From Williamsia muralis (GTDB lineage: Bacteria; Actinomycetota; Actinomycetes; Mycobacteriales; Mycobacteriaceae): a stretch of 64,000 nt of DNA. Shown one piece after another: positions 18,895 to 25,758 of this stretch (within the stretch, counting starts at the first letter, position 1; the number at the start of each line of letters is the position of its first letter). The stretch is from positions 186,001-250,000 of the forward strand of contig NZ_PEBD01000004.1 in the NCBI RefSeq assembly GCF_002735905.1. The letters run 5' to 3'. Made by a program: the position numbers and the translations under genes. Below the pieces are notes generated by a model. The model saw nothing but the letters and a program-made list of their open reading frames with translations. It had not been told where the DNA came from and searched no databases.

Positions 18895-19731
18895 TCAGTG
18901 GCGCTTGCGGGCCAGGATCGAATAGGTGAGGGCGCCGGCGACCACGGCGCCCAAACCGACTGCCGCCGAGGCGGTCACGGTGGGAGACGGCGTGTTGGGC
19001 AGGCGGTCGCGGATCGAGATGGGCTTGGTGAACGACAACATCGGCCAGCCGAGAGCGGTGGCCTGCTTGCGCAGCGCACGGTCGGGGTTGATGACCGTGG
19101 GGTGGCCGACCGCCTGCAGCATCGGCAGGTCGGTGATGGAGTCCGAGTAGGCGAAACACTGGGAGAGGTCGTAACCGATGGATGCGGCGATCTCACTCAT
19201 CGCCGCGGCCTTCTCCTCGCCGTAACAGTAGAACTCGACCTCGCCCGCATACTTGCCGTCGATGACCTTCATCCGGCTGGCCATCGAATAGTCGGCGCCC
19301 AGCATCTCGCCGATCGGTTCGACGATCTCGGCTCCCGAGGCGGACACGATCACGACGTCGTGACCCCGGGCCTTGTGGCCGGCGATGAGGTCCGCGGCTT
19401 CGGCGAACACCAGGGGGTTGACGATGTCGTGCAGCGTCTCGCGGACGATCGACGACACCTGATCCACGTCCCATCCCGTACACATCTCGGTGACGTGTTT
19501 GCGCATCCGCTCCACCTGGTCGTGGTCGGCGGCCGACAGCAAGAACATGAATTGGGCGTACGACGACTTGAGTACCGAGCGACGGTTGATCAGCCCCTGG
19601 TCGAAGAACGGGCGAGAGAACGCCAGCGAACTCGACTTCGCGATGATGGTCTTGTCGAGGTCGAAGAAGGCGGCGATCCGCGGGCCGGAGGTGGATTCCG
19701 GACCACCGTCCGCGGGCCAGGAATAAGTCAC
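18895..19731 (-). CDS. HAD-IB (SerB-like) phosphatase with C-terminal membrane helix (Rv3661-like)
   Basis: 278 residues. HAD motif I is FFDLDKTII (nucleophile Asp), motif II VSAS, motif III a Lys near GEEKAAAM, motif IV YSDSITDLPML. The four-helix cap is of the PSP/SerB kind, and the last 30 residues form a membrane helix (AAVGLGAVVAGALTYSILARKRH). Related proteins are phosphoserine phosphatase-like or lysophospholipid phosphatases; substrate unknown. Starts at GTG 19731 without an evident SD. Divergent from the 6C RNA and tad operon, as in mycobacteria. Confidence 0.87.
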   Translation of the reverse strand: MTYSWPADGGPESTSGPRIAAFFDLDKTIIAKSSSLAFSRPFFDQGLINRRSVLKSSYAQFMFLLSAADHDQVERMRKHVTEMCTGWDVDQVSSIVRETLHDIVNPLVFAEAADLIAGHKARGHDVVIVSASGAEIVEPIGEMLGADYSMASRMKVIDGKYAGEVEFYCYGEEKAAAMSEIAASIGYDLSQCFAYSDSITDLPMLQAVGHPTVINPDRALRKQATALGWPMLSFTKPISIRDRLPNTPSPTVTASAAVGLGAVVAGALTYSILARKRH

Positions 19732-19866
19732 GTGTCGAGGGTACGTCGGCCGTCCATCCCGGGCGCAGATTCATCGGTTCGGACTACAGCGGAGGCCGTT
19801 AACGATGTCGGATCGGCATGACGAGAAACAAATGGTTGAAGTTGCAATCAATCCGGAGTTTTTGTG

Positions 19867-19872
19867 TATAGT
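19867..19872 (+). promoter_or_regulatory. -10 element of the 6C RNA promoter
   Basis: TATAGT at 19867-19872, about 7 nt before the start of the structured RNA; a TTGCAA at 19842-19847 could be a weak -35 with wide spacing. Strong -10 boxes are typical of abundant small RNAs. Confidence 0.6.
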
Positions 19873-19878
19873 CGTTCT

Positions 19879-19975
19879 TACCCGGACCTGATCCGGGGCT
19901 TTCAGCCCGACCCCCCGGGGCTGAACGCGACGACCCTGGCCTCCTCCCCCCCTGGCCGGGGTCGTCCCCATTTCC
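19879..19975 (+). ncRNA. 6C small RNA (B11 homologue)
   Basis: Structured RNA without coding potential. Stem TCAGCCC/GGGCTGA (19902-19908 with 19918-19924) has a loop with six C (19911-19916); stem GACGACCCTGGCC/GGCCGGGGTCGTC (19929-19941 with 19954-19966) has a loop with seven C (19946-19952). A small hairpin CCCGGA/TCCGGG precedes them. Two stem-loops with six or more loop cytosines define the actinobacterial 6C RNA. In M. tuberculosis this RNA (B11) lies between Rv3660c and Rv3661, the same place and direction as here. It pairs with G-rich mRNA sites through the C loops. Ends are estimated to within some nucleotides. Confidence 0.88.
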
Positions 19976-20081
19976 GGGGTCTGTCGGTCATCTGACCCAC
20001 ACGATCATTCCCCGCATTTCACCGTTCTGACCTGCAGTTCTGTGTGGCGTGTGTGCCTGCTCGACCGTCTGACGGATCGGG

Positions 20082-20090
20082 TTGTCCACA
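20082..20090 (+). promoter_or_regulatory. TTGTCCACA, a DnaA-box-like site
   Basis: TTGTCCACA equals the mycobacterial DnaA box consensus; a second partial match (CATCCACAG) lies at 20101-20109. They sit between the 6C RNA and the ssd/CpaE start. A lone box can arise by chance or act in DnaA-linked gene control. Confidence 0.3.
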
Positions 20091-20161
20091 GACCGTCGGC
20101 CATCCACAGATGGAGGGTTCGGCCAGGTTCCCCGGTCGGTGGCGTACCCGATGCTGAGTCC

Positions 20162-21229
20162 ATGCCCGAATCACCAAGCGTGCTCGTCATGGTCTCGTCC
20201 GAGGTCGTCGATGACGTGGCACGTGTCGCAGCAGCCTCCGGCTATCAGGTGTGGCGTGCGGCACCTGACCGTTGTCGTCGCGAGTGGTCCGAGGCCACCG
20301 CGGTGCTCGTCGACGCGACCACCGTGGACGCCACTTTGTCGGCCGGTCTGCCCCGCCGACCCGGCGTCATGGTGGTCGGGCTGACGGGCAGTGGACCGGA
20401 CATGTGGCGCACGGCGCTGGCCCTCGGGGCCGAAGACGGATTCGTCCTGCCCGACGACGAGCACGCCGTCGTCTCCGCCCTGTCACGCATTCGCACACCC
20501 ACCGGCCCATCCGGTGTTGCGGTCGCTCTGCTGGCTGGGCATGGCGGCGCCGGAGCGTCGACTTTGGCGGCGGCCGTCGGGCTGCTGGCGACCGAACAGG
20601 GCGCCGGCGCCTTACTCCTGGATCTGGACGATCTGGGGGGAGGCCAGGACCTGATGCTCGGCATCGAGGACCAACCCGGCCTTCGATGGCAGGAACTGAC
20701 CCTGGAAAGCGGCCAGGTGGCAGCCGACTCACTCCACGCCGCCTTGCCCCACGCGCGCGGCGGCCTGGCCGTCCTGACCAGCCGCCGAGGATCCGCGCAG
20801 CTTGTGCGTCCCGAGACGGCGCTCGCCGCAATCGACGCCTGCCGTGCACACGGCGATGTGGTGGTCGTCGACCTGCCCCGGCGAGATGACGAGCTGGCGG
20901 CGGCCGTGGTGGAGGCGGCCGATGTCGTGGTTGTCGTCTGCTCGGCGACCATCCGGTCGTGCGCGGCCACCCGGGAGGTGGTGCGACGAATGGGCTCACG
21001 CAGCGGGCGACTGGAAGTGGTGGTCCGTGGCCCTGCCCCGGGGGGTCTGCGGGCCCGGCAGGTGGCCGAGGTGATCGGTCTCCCGTTGCTCGGTGCGACG
21101 CGGTCGGACCCAAGAGTTCCCTGGCAACTCGAGTCCGGCGGCCTTGTACTCGGTCGGCGATCACCGCTGCGGCGGACCGCGGAAGCCGTGCTCCAGCGTG
21201 GCGTCGACTCACGTCGGGGGCGGCGATGA
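20162..21229 (+). CDS. ssd: CpaE/TadZ-like P-loop protein (Ssd, Rv3660c-like)
   Basis: 355 residues. N-terminal receiver-like domain (SVLVMVSSEVVDDVARVAAASGYQVW) then a MinD/ParA-type ATPase domain with a degenerate Walker A LAGHGGAGASTLAAAV near residue 125 and a Walker B-like VVVVDLPRRDD. In Tad systems CpaE/TadZ places the pilus machine at the pole; the mycobacterial Ssd has been linked to septum control. ATG 20162 (MPESPSVLV) lacks a clear SD; the frame extends back to 20042. First gene of the tad operon; its stop overlaps tadA by 4 nt. Confidence 0.85.
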   Translation: MPESPSVLVMVSSEVVDDVARVAAASGYQVWRAAPDRCRREWSEATAVLVDATTVDATLSAGLPRRPGVMVVGLTGSGPDMWRTALALGAEDGFVLPDDEHAVVSALSRIRTPTGPSGVAVALLAGHGGAGASTLAAAVGLLATEQGAGALLLDLDDLGGGQDLMLGIEDQPGLRWQELTLESGQVAADSLHAALPHARGGLAVLTSRRGSAQLVRPETALAAIDACRAHGDVVVVDLPRRDDELAAAVVEAADVVVVVCSATIRSCAATREVVRRMGSRSGRLEVVVRGPAPGGLRARQVAEVIGLPLLGATRSDPRVPWQLESGGLVLGRRSPLRRTAEAVLQRGVDSRRGRR

Positions 21230-22422
21230 CCACTCGGACCGATGTAGCCGGCACCACTCGAGCGGCTCTGCTGACCCGTGTCCGGGAACGACTGGCCGCG
21301 ACCGCACAGGACCCGACCCCCGAGGTGATGGCCGCGGTGGTCCGGGAAGAAGCCGGTGGAGTCCTCGGCGACACCGATCTCCTTGACGCCCTGCGGTTCC
21401 TGCACACCGAACTGGTGGGCGCCGGAAGGCTCGAGACCTTGCTGGCAGGACCGACGGTCAACGACATCCTGGTGGTCGGCCCGAAACAGGTGTGGGTCGA
21501 CCAAGGCCACGGGCTGCAGCCGTCGACGATCGAGTTCGAGGACGACGATGCAGTCCGGCGACTGGCCATGCGGCTGGCGCTCGCCGCGGGCAAACGCCTC
21601 GACGACGCGCAGCCTTGGGTGGACGGTCAACTCACCGACGTCGGCAGGCGGGGTTACAACGTGCGCCTGCACGCGGTCATCCCACCCATCGCCGTCGATG
21701 GCACGTGTCTGTCGCTGCGAGTCCTCCGGCCGGCCACGCAGAACCTCGACGCGTTGGTCGCGTCGGGTGCGATCGTCGCGGAGGCGGCGACTCTTTTGGA
21801 GGCGATCATCGACGCCCGGCTGGCCTTCCTGGTTGTCGGGGGGACCGGTGCTGGCAAGACAACTCTGTTGTCGGCCCTGCTCGGCCGAGTTGATCCGGCC
21901 GAACGCATTCTGTGCGTCGAGGACGCGGTCGAACTCGCCCCGCGCCATCCTCATGTGGTGCGGCTGGTGGCCCGTACGCCCAATGTCGAAGGTGCGGGGG
22001 AGGTTCCGGTACGCGCGCTGGTTCGCCAGGCGCTGCGCATGCGCCCCGATCGCATTGTTGTCGGTGAGGTCCGCGGCGCCGAGGTGGTCGATCTCCTCAC
22101 CGCGATGAACACAGGACACGACGGTGGCGCGGGAACACTGCATGCGAACTCCACGGCGGAGGTACCCGCGCGAATGGAGGCGCTCGCCGCGCTCGGTGGC
22201 ATGGATCGCCCGGCGTTACACAGTCAGCTGGCAGCAGCCATCTCCGTCGTGATCGGCGTCTTCCGCGACGCCTCGGGCGCCCGGGGCGTCGCCGAGATCG
22301 GCATGGTCCGCCGCGGCGACGACGGCCTGGTGAAGATCGTGCCGGTCTGGGATCGAGATGACGGATTCGCGCAAGCCGCAATGGATCTCGCCGATCTCCT
22401 CGGCTCGAGGCTGCGCCGGTGA
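21226..22422 (+). CDS. tadA: TadA/VirB11-type secretion ATPase
   Basis: 398-residue cytosolic hexameric ATPase that drives Flp pilus assembly. N-terminal domain precedes Walker A GGTGAGKTT (205-213), the Asp box CVEDAVEL, Walker B RPDRIVVGEVRGAE, and the His box GHDGGAGTLHANS. ATG 21226 overlaps the ssd stop (ATGA), and its own TGA overlaps the tadB GTG. Corresponds to Rv3659c. Confidence 0.95.
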   Translation: MTTRTDVAGTTRAALLTRVRERLAATAQDPTPEVMAAVVREEAGGVLGDTDLLDALRFLHTELVGAGRLETLLAGPTVNDILVVGPKQVWVDQGHGLQPSTIEFEDDDAVRRLAMRLALAAGKRLDDAQPWVDGQLTDVGRRGYNVRLHAVIPPIAVDGTCLSLRVLRPATQNLDALVASGAIVAEAATLLEAIIDARLAFLVVGGTGAGKTTLLSALLGRVDPAERILCVEDAVELAPRHPHVVRLVARTPNVEGAGEVPVRALVRQALRMRPDRIVVGEVRGAEVVDLLTAMNTGHDGGAGTLHANSTAEVPARMEALAALGGMDRPALHSQLAAAISVVIGVFRDASGARGVAEIGMVRRGDDGLVKIVPVWDRDDGFAQAAMDLADLLGSRLRR

Positions 22423-23219
22423 GCGCCGTCCTCGCCGCTGTTGCGGTCGCTCTGCTGATGTGGCCTCGTACCCCGCAGCATCTGCGCGCAGCCGGGCTGG
22501 CCGGGACAGCCCGCCCTCCCCATCGAAGAATCGGGGATCCTGCAGCGTGTTTCACCGGTGCGGCACCGGTGGTGGCGTTGGCGGTATTCGGCCCGGCAGC
22601 CGCACTCGCGGCCGGCATGGCTTCGGCGATGATCTACCTGGCGGTGGTGGCGCGACGACGGGAGAGCGACGCCGCAGCTGAGATGGCCCGGCTGCTGGCA
22701 GCGCTCGAGGTCATGATCGCCGAGCTCCGCGTCGGTGCTCACCCCGCTCATGCGTGCCGGCAGGCCGCGCAGGACTGTGTCGATCGTGCTGCGACCTTCG
22801 CGATGTTGCAGATGATGGCCGGTCGGGCCGCGCTCGGGGGTGATGTCGCCGGTGGCATCGAGCAGATCGAGAGCAATCAGCGCGAGTCGTGGCGCAGGGT
22901 CGCGGTGGCGTGGCGCACGGCCGAGCAATATGGACTGCCGATGGCCGAACTGCTGACGTCCGTGCGGTCGGACCTCATGGCTCGCAACCGTTTTCGTGAG
23001 CGAACCAGGGCTGCGCTCGCCGGTGCGAAGGCCACCGCACTGGTACTCGCGTTGTTGCCCGTCCTCGGGATCGTGTTGGGGCAGGCCATCGGGGCGGCTC
23101 CGCTGTCGGTGCTGCTCGGTGGTGGCCTTGGTGGCGTGCTGCTGGTGGTCGGTGTGGCGCTGGTGTGTTGCGGCCTGCTGTGGTCGCGCAGGATCGTGGG
23201 CAAGGTGACCGCCCTGTGA
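22419..23219 (+). CDS. tadB: TadB-like inner-membrane platform protein
   Basis: 266 residues of the GspF/TadB (T2SSF) family. An N-terminal helix pair (1-14 and about 46-76), a soluble helical domain (LLAALEVMIAELRVGAHPAHACRQAA) and two C-terminal helices (AKATALVLALLPVLGIVLG and LLVVGVALVCCGLLW). Partner of TadA and TadC in the pilus base. GTG 22419 overlaps the tadA stop by 4 nt. Corresponds to Rv3658c. Confidence 0.9.
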   Translation: MSAVLAAVAVALLMWPRTPQHLRAAGLAGTARPPHRRIGDPAACFTGAAPVVALAVFGPAAALAAGMASAMIYLAVVARRRESDAAAEMARLLAALEVMIAELRVGAHPAHACRQAAQDCVDRAATFAMLQMMAGRAALGGDVAGGIEQIESNQRESWRRVAVAWRTAEQYGLPMAELLTSVRSDLMARNRFRERTRAALAGAKATALVLALLPVLGIVLGQAIGAAPLSVLLGGGLGGVLLVVGVALVCCGLLWSRRIVGKVTAL

Positions 23220-23818
23220 CGCCGTGGGTGGTCGCCGCCGTGGCCGGGGCGGGTGGACTGTGGCTGATACCAGGTCCGGTGTGGCGCACCTATCGGGTTG
23301 TCGGTCCGCCTACTCGCACACCCCGTAGTCGGGAGCCGCGTTGGCTGGGAAAGCCGAAGGACGGCGACGAGCCCTTCGCTGCGGCGGCGAGTTATGAACT
23401 GTTCGCGGTGTGCCTGCGGTCGGGACTCCCGGTTGGTATGGCGGCCCGCGTGGTGGCGGACTCGGCGCCACCGGCCCTGGGCAGAACCCTTGCCGAGGCC
23501 GCCGACCTCCTCTCGCTGGGCGCGGATCCGTTGCGTGCGTGGGCCGTTCCCGACGACGCCGATCCGGCCGCACATGCCCTGGCTGCCATGGCGAGGCGTT
23601 CGGCGCGTGCCGGATCGTCGCCGGTGCGTGGCCTCGGGGAGTTGGCGGACGGTCAGCGGGCCGAAGCGCAAGACCGGGCGGCCGCGGCAGCCGAGCGCGC
23701 CGGTGTCGCCATCAGCGGTCCGCTGGGTCTGTGTTTCCTGCCGGCCTTTGTCTGTCTGGGCATCGTGCCGGTGGTCATCGGATTGGCCGGGCCGGTGTTC
23801 GGCGGGGGACTGCTGTGA
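23216..23818 (+). CDS. tadC: TadC-like membrane platform protein
   Basis: 200 residues, shorter than gram-negative TadC. It has an N-terminal hydrophobic stretch (WVVAAVAGAGGLWLIPG), a T2SSF-type helical core (ASYELFAVCLRSGLPVGMAARVVAD, with RAEAQDRAAAAAERAGVA later) and a C-terminal helix (GLCFLPAFVCLGIVPVVIGLAG). GTG 23216 overlaps the tadB stop by 4 nt; the longer frame from 23165 is rejected. Followed by a hairpin and the pilin gene. Corresponds to Rv3657c. Confidence 0.87.
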   Translation: MTPWVVAAVAGAGGLWLIPGPVWRTYRVVGPPTRTPRSREPRWLGKPKDGDEPFAAAASYELFAVCLRSGLPVGMAARVVADSAPPALGRTLAEAADLLSLGADPLRAWAVPDDADPAAHALAAMARRSARAGSSPVRGLGELADGQRAEAQDRAAAAAERAGVAISGPLGLCFLPAFVCLGIVPVVIGLAGPVFGGGLL

Positions 23819-23823
23819 AGACT

Positions 23824-23844
23824 TGCCGCGGAATCGCCGCGGCA
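23824..23844 (+). promoter_or_regulatory. Hairpin between tadC and the pilin gene
   Basis: TGCCGCGG (23824-23831) pairs perfectly with CCGCGGCA (23837-23844), loop AATCG. It lies 6 nt after the tadC stop and 19 nt before the pilin ATG. No U-tract follows, so an RNA processing or stabiliser role fits better than full termination. Confidence 0.6.
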
Positions 23845-23863
23845 CGAAAAAGGGGGAAAAACC

Positions 23864-24070
23864 ATGATGAACAGAGTCTTTCGAGAAGCGCAGGCACGCG
23901 CGGCGCTGCTGATGACAGACGAGGACGGGATGTCGACCGCAGAGTATGCGATCGGGACGATCGCTGCCGCGGCGTTCGGGGCCATTCTGTACACCGTTGT
24001 CACTGGCGACAACATCGTGTCGGCGTTGACGGGGATCATCGACAAGGCGTTGCAGACGTCGGTCGGATGA
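23864..24070 (+). CDS. Flp-type pilin precursor (DUF4244, Rv3656c-like)
   Basis: 68-residue small prepilin-like protein. A charged leader ends at EDGMSTAEYAIG, with the conserved Glu of the type IV pilin class (E five residues after the Gly), followed by one hydrophobic helix (GTIAAAAFGAILYTVVTG). It would be the major Flp pilin cut by a prepilin peptidase not in this window. ATG 23864 has a very strong SD (AGGGGGAAAAACC), the best in the operon, fitting high pilin output. Its stop overlaps the next gene by 4 nt. Confidence 0.87.
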   Translation: MMNRVFREAQARAALLMTDEDGMSTAEYAIGTIAAAAFGAILYTVVTGDNIVSALTGIIDKALQTSVG

Positions 24071-24432
24071 TTCGTCGTGGTCGGGCTCGTCTGGTGTCTG
24101 ACGAGCGGGGGATGGTGACGGTGGAGGCGGCCATCGCGATCGCCTCGATTGTTGCTGCGGTGGTGATGGGGGTGGTGGGGATCGTCGCGGTGGCGGCTCA
24201 CGTGCGGTGTATCGATGCCGCACGTGAGGCGGCGCGGATTGCGGCGCAGGGTGATTCGGGTCGGGCCGAAGAGGTTGCCGCGCAGGTCGGTCCACGGGGC
24301 GCGCAGGTGCAGATTCGGACTGAGGGTGATGTGGTGGTGGCGCGGGTGAGTGCGTCTGTGCCGCTGTTTCCGATGCTCGATGTGGGTGCTGATGCGGTCG
24401 CGGCGGTGGAGCCGGAGGGTGCGGACCCGTGA
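24067..24432 (+). CDS. TadE-like minor pilin (Rv3655c-like)
   Basis: 121 residues. MIRRGRARLVSDERGMVTVEAAIA is a prepilin-like leader with the GMVTVEAA cleavage region, then a hydrophobic helix (IASIVAAVVMGVVGIVAVAA) and a small soluble domain (AAREAARIAAQGD ... VSASVPLF). TadE-type pseudopilin. ATG 24067 overlaps the pilin stop (ATGA) and its TGA overlaps the next GTG. Confidence 0.87.
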   Translation: MIRRGRARLVSDERGMVTVEAAIAIASIVAAVVMGVVGIVAVAAHVRCIDAAREAARIAAQGDSGRAEEVAAQVGPRGAQVQIRTEGDVVVARVSASVPLFPMLDVGADAVAAVEPEGADP

Positions 24433-24782
24433 GGGTTGTTGCCGATGAGCGCGGGTCGGCGACGGTGGTGGGGGCGTGTGTGGTGGCGGCGCTCGCGGGA
24501 TTGGTGGTGTTGGTTGTGTATGTGGGGGCGGCTGTTTCGGCCCGGCATCAGGCGCAATCGGCTGCTGATCTCGGCGCGCTGGCCGCGGCGCAGGCTCTTG
24601 CGCTCGGAGGTGCTGACCCGTGTGGCCGGGCTGAGGTGATCACTCGCCGGATGTCGGCGGGTGTGGTGTCGTGCACGGTCGACGTCAGTGATGTGGTGCT
24701 GACGGTGGCCGTGGGGGTGGAAGTGGGTGTCTTCGGACAGCGGCAGGCCCGCGCGGTTGCCCGCGCGGGCCCGGCCGAGTAG
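24429..24782 (+). CDS. TadG/Rv3654c-like helicase/secretion-neighborhood pseudopilin
   Basis: 117 residues. RGSATVVGACVVAALAGLVVLVVYVGAAVSARHQAQSAADLGALAAAQALA is typical of the TadE/G-like flp-associated family: one membrane helix (about 13-35) then a helix with conserved Ala-rich AADLGALAAA, and two cysteines (in DPCGRA and SCTVD) that could form a disulfide. Last gene of the tad operon, start GTG 24429 with 4-nt overlap. No secretin or CpaB is present, as expected outside diderm proteobacteria. Confidence 0.83.
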   Translation: MRVVADERGSATVVGACVVAALAGLVVLVVYVGAAVSARHQAQSAADLGALAAAQALALGGADPCGRAEVITRRMSAGVVSCTVDVSDVVLTVAVGVEVGVFGQRQARAVARAGPAE

Positions 24783-24788
24783 GGGTGG

Positions 24789-25568
24789 CTACTTTCGTTT
24801 GACGATGCCCGCGATCCCGGCGATCACCAGACCGATACCCGCGATGAGGGTGAGCCACAGGCCGAAACCGACTTCGAGGAGGGGGCTGTAGTCGCTGATG
24901 TCGGCGATGTCGATCGTCGAGGTGAGCACGATCAGCAGACCGGCGATCAGTGCGATGATGCCTGCGACCAGGTGCAGCGGTGATCGCTTGGCAATCAGCG
25001 CGGAGACCACACCGAAGATGGCCGCGACCAGTCCCAGGACCAGTGTGATCATGCCGTCCTTGACGCCGTAATCGGAGTCGCCGAGGCCATTGACCTCCAC
25101 GATGCCGGTGACCCAGGGCAAGAACGCCGCGATCACGGTCAGCAGGCCGAGCGCCGCGATCACCCCGCCGATGATCTTGACCGCTTTCGACAGCGTGGTC
25201 GGTTCGGTGGCCGCCGCGTCGTAGGGTCCCGCGCCGTAAGGGCTACCGCCATAGGGATTCTGGCCGGCCTGATACGGGCTCTGCCCAGCCTGCGAGTATT
25301 GCGGTTGCTGCCCGTACTGCTGCGCACTCAAGGGCTGCTGGCCGTACTGCTGACCGTACTGCGGCTGCTGGCCCTGCGGCTGCCCGTAGTGCGGTTGTCC
25401 ATACTGCGGCTGCTGCCCGTACTGGCCTTGGGATTGGACGCCGGGCTGACCACTCTGCTGGCCGCCCGGCTGCGAGTACCCCTGCGGCGGCCCACTGGGC
25501 GGTGGTGTGGACGTCGGACTGAACCGCGTCTGTTCGTACGGGTCGGGCTGCCCGGGGCTCTGAGACAT
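24789..25568 (-). CDS. Q/G/P/Y-rich tetraspan membrane protein
   Basis: 259 residues. The first about 125 are low-complexity with repeats such as QPQYGQ and QQYGQQP (Gln, Gly, Tyr, Pro), followed by four predicted membrane helices (VKIIGGVIAALGLLTVIAAFLPW; MITLVLGLVAAIFGVVSAL; LVAGIIALIAGLLIVL; LWLTLIAGIGLVIAGIAGIV). It resembles mycobacterial proteins with a disordered head and four-helix tail such as the 34-kDa antigen type. Function unknown. The ATG at 25568 has AAGGATTGACG. It is convergent with the tad operon (6-bp gap). Confidence 0.78.
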   Translation of the reverse strand: MSQSPGQPDPYEQTRFSPTSTPPPSGPPQGYSQPGGQQSGQPGVQSQGQYGQQPQYGQPHYGQPQGQQPQYGQQYGQQPLSAQQYGQQPQYSQAGQSPYQAGQNPYGGSPYGAGPYDAAATEPTTLSKAVKIIGGVIAALGLLTVIAAFLPWVTGIVEVNGLGDSDYGVKDGMITLVLGLVAAIFGVVSALIAKRSPLHLVAGIIALIAGLLIVLTSTIDIADISDYSPLLEVGFGLWLTLIAGIGLVIAGIAGIVKRK

Positions 25569-25758
25569 CGTCAATCCTTCTGCCGAATCCTTCAACGAGT
25601 TTGGATATCCAACGGTAAGCCCAAACAAGGCCGTAAAGAACCCGAATTCCTGTCTCACCCCGGCAAATCAAAGCTATTTCAGTCAGATGGTCGACACAGC
25701 CTGGCGCAGGAGCCGCACGACTCCGCGACACCGACAACGCGGAACCCGGAACAAGGCC

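Noticed and set aside
18459-18929. Plus-strand 156-codon frame after the Fic-like gene
   Set aside because: It starts within the tandem repeat, lacks an RBS and overlaps the end of the HAD gene antisense; composition is not protein-like.
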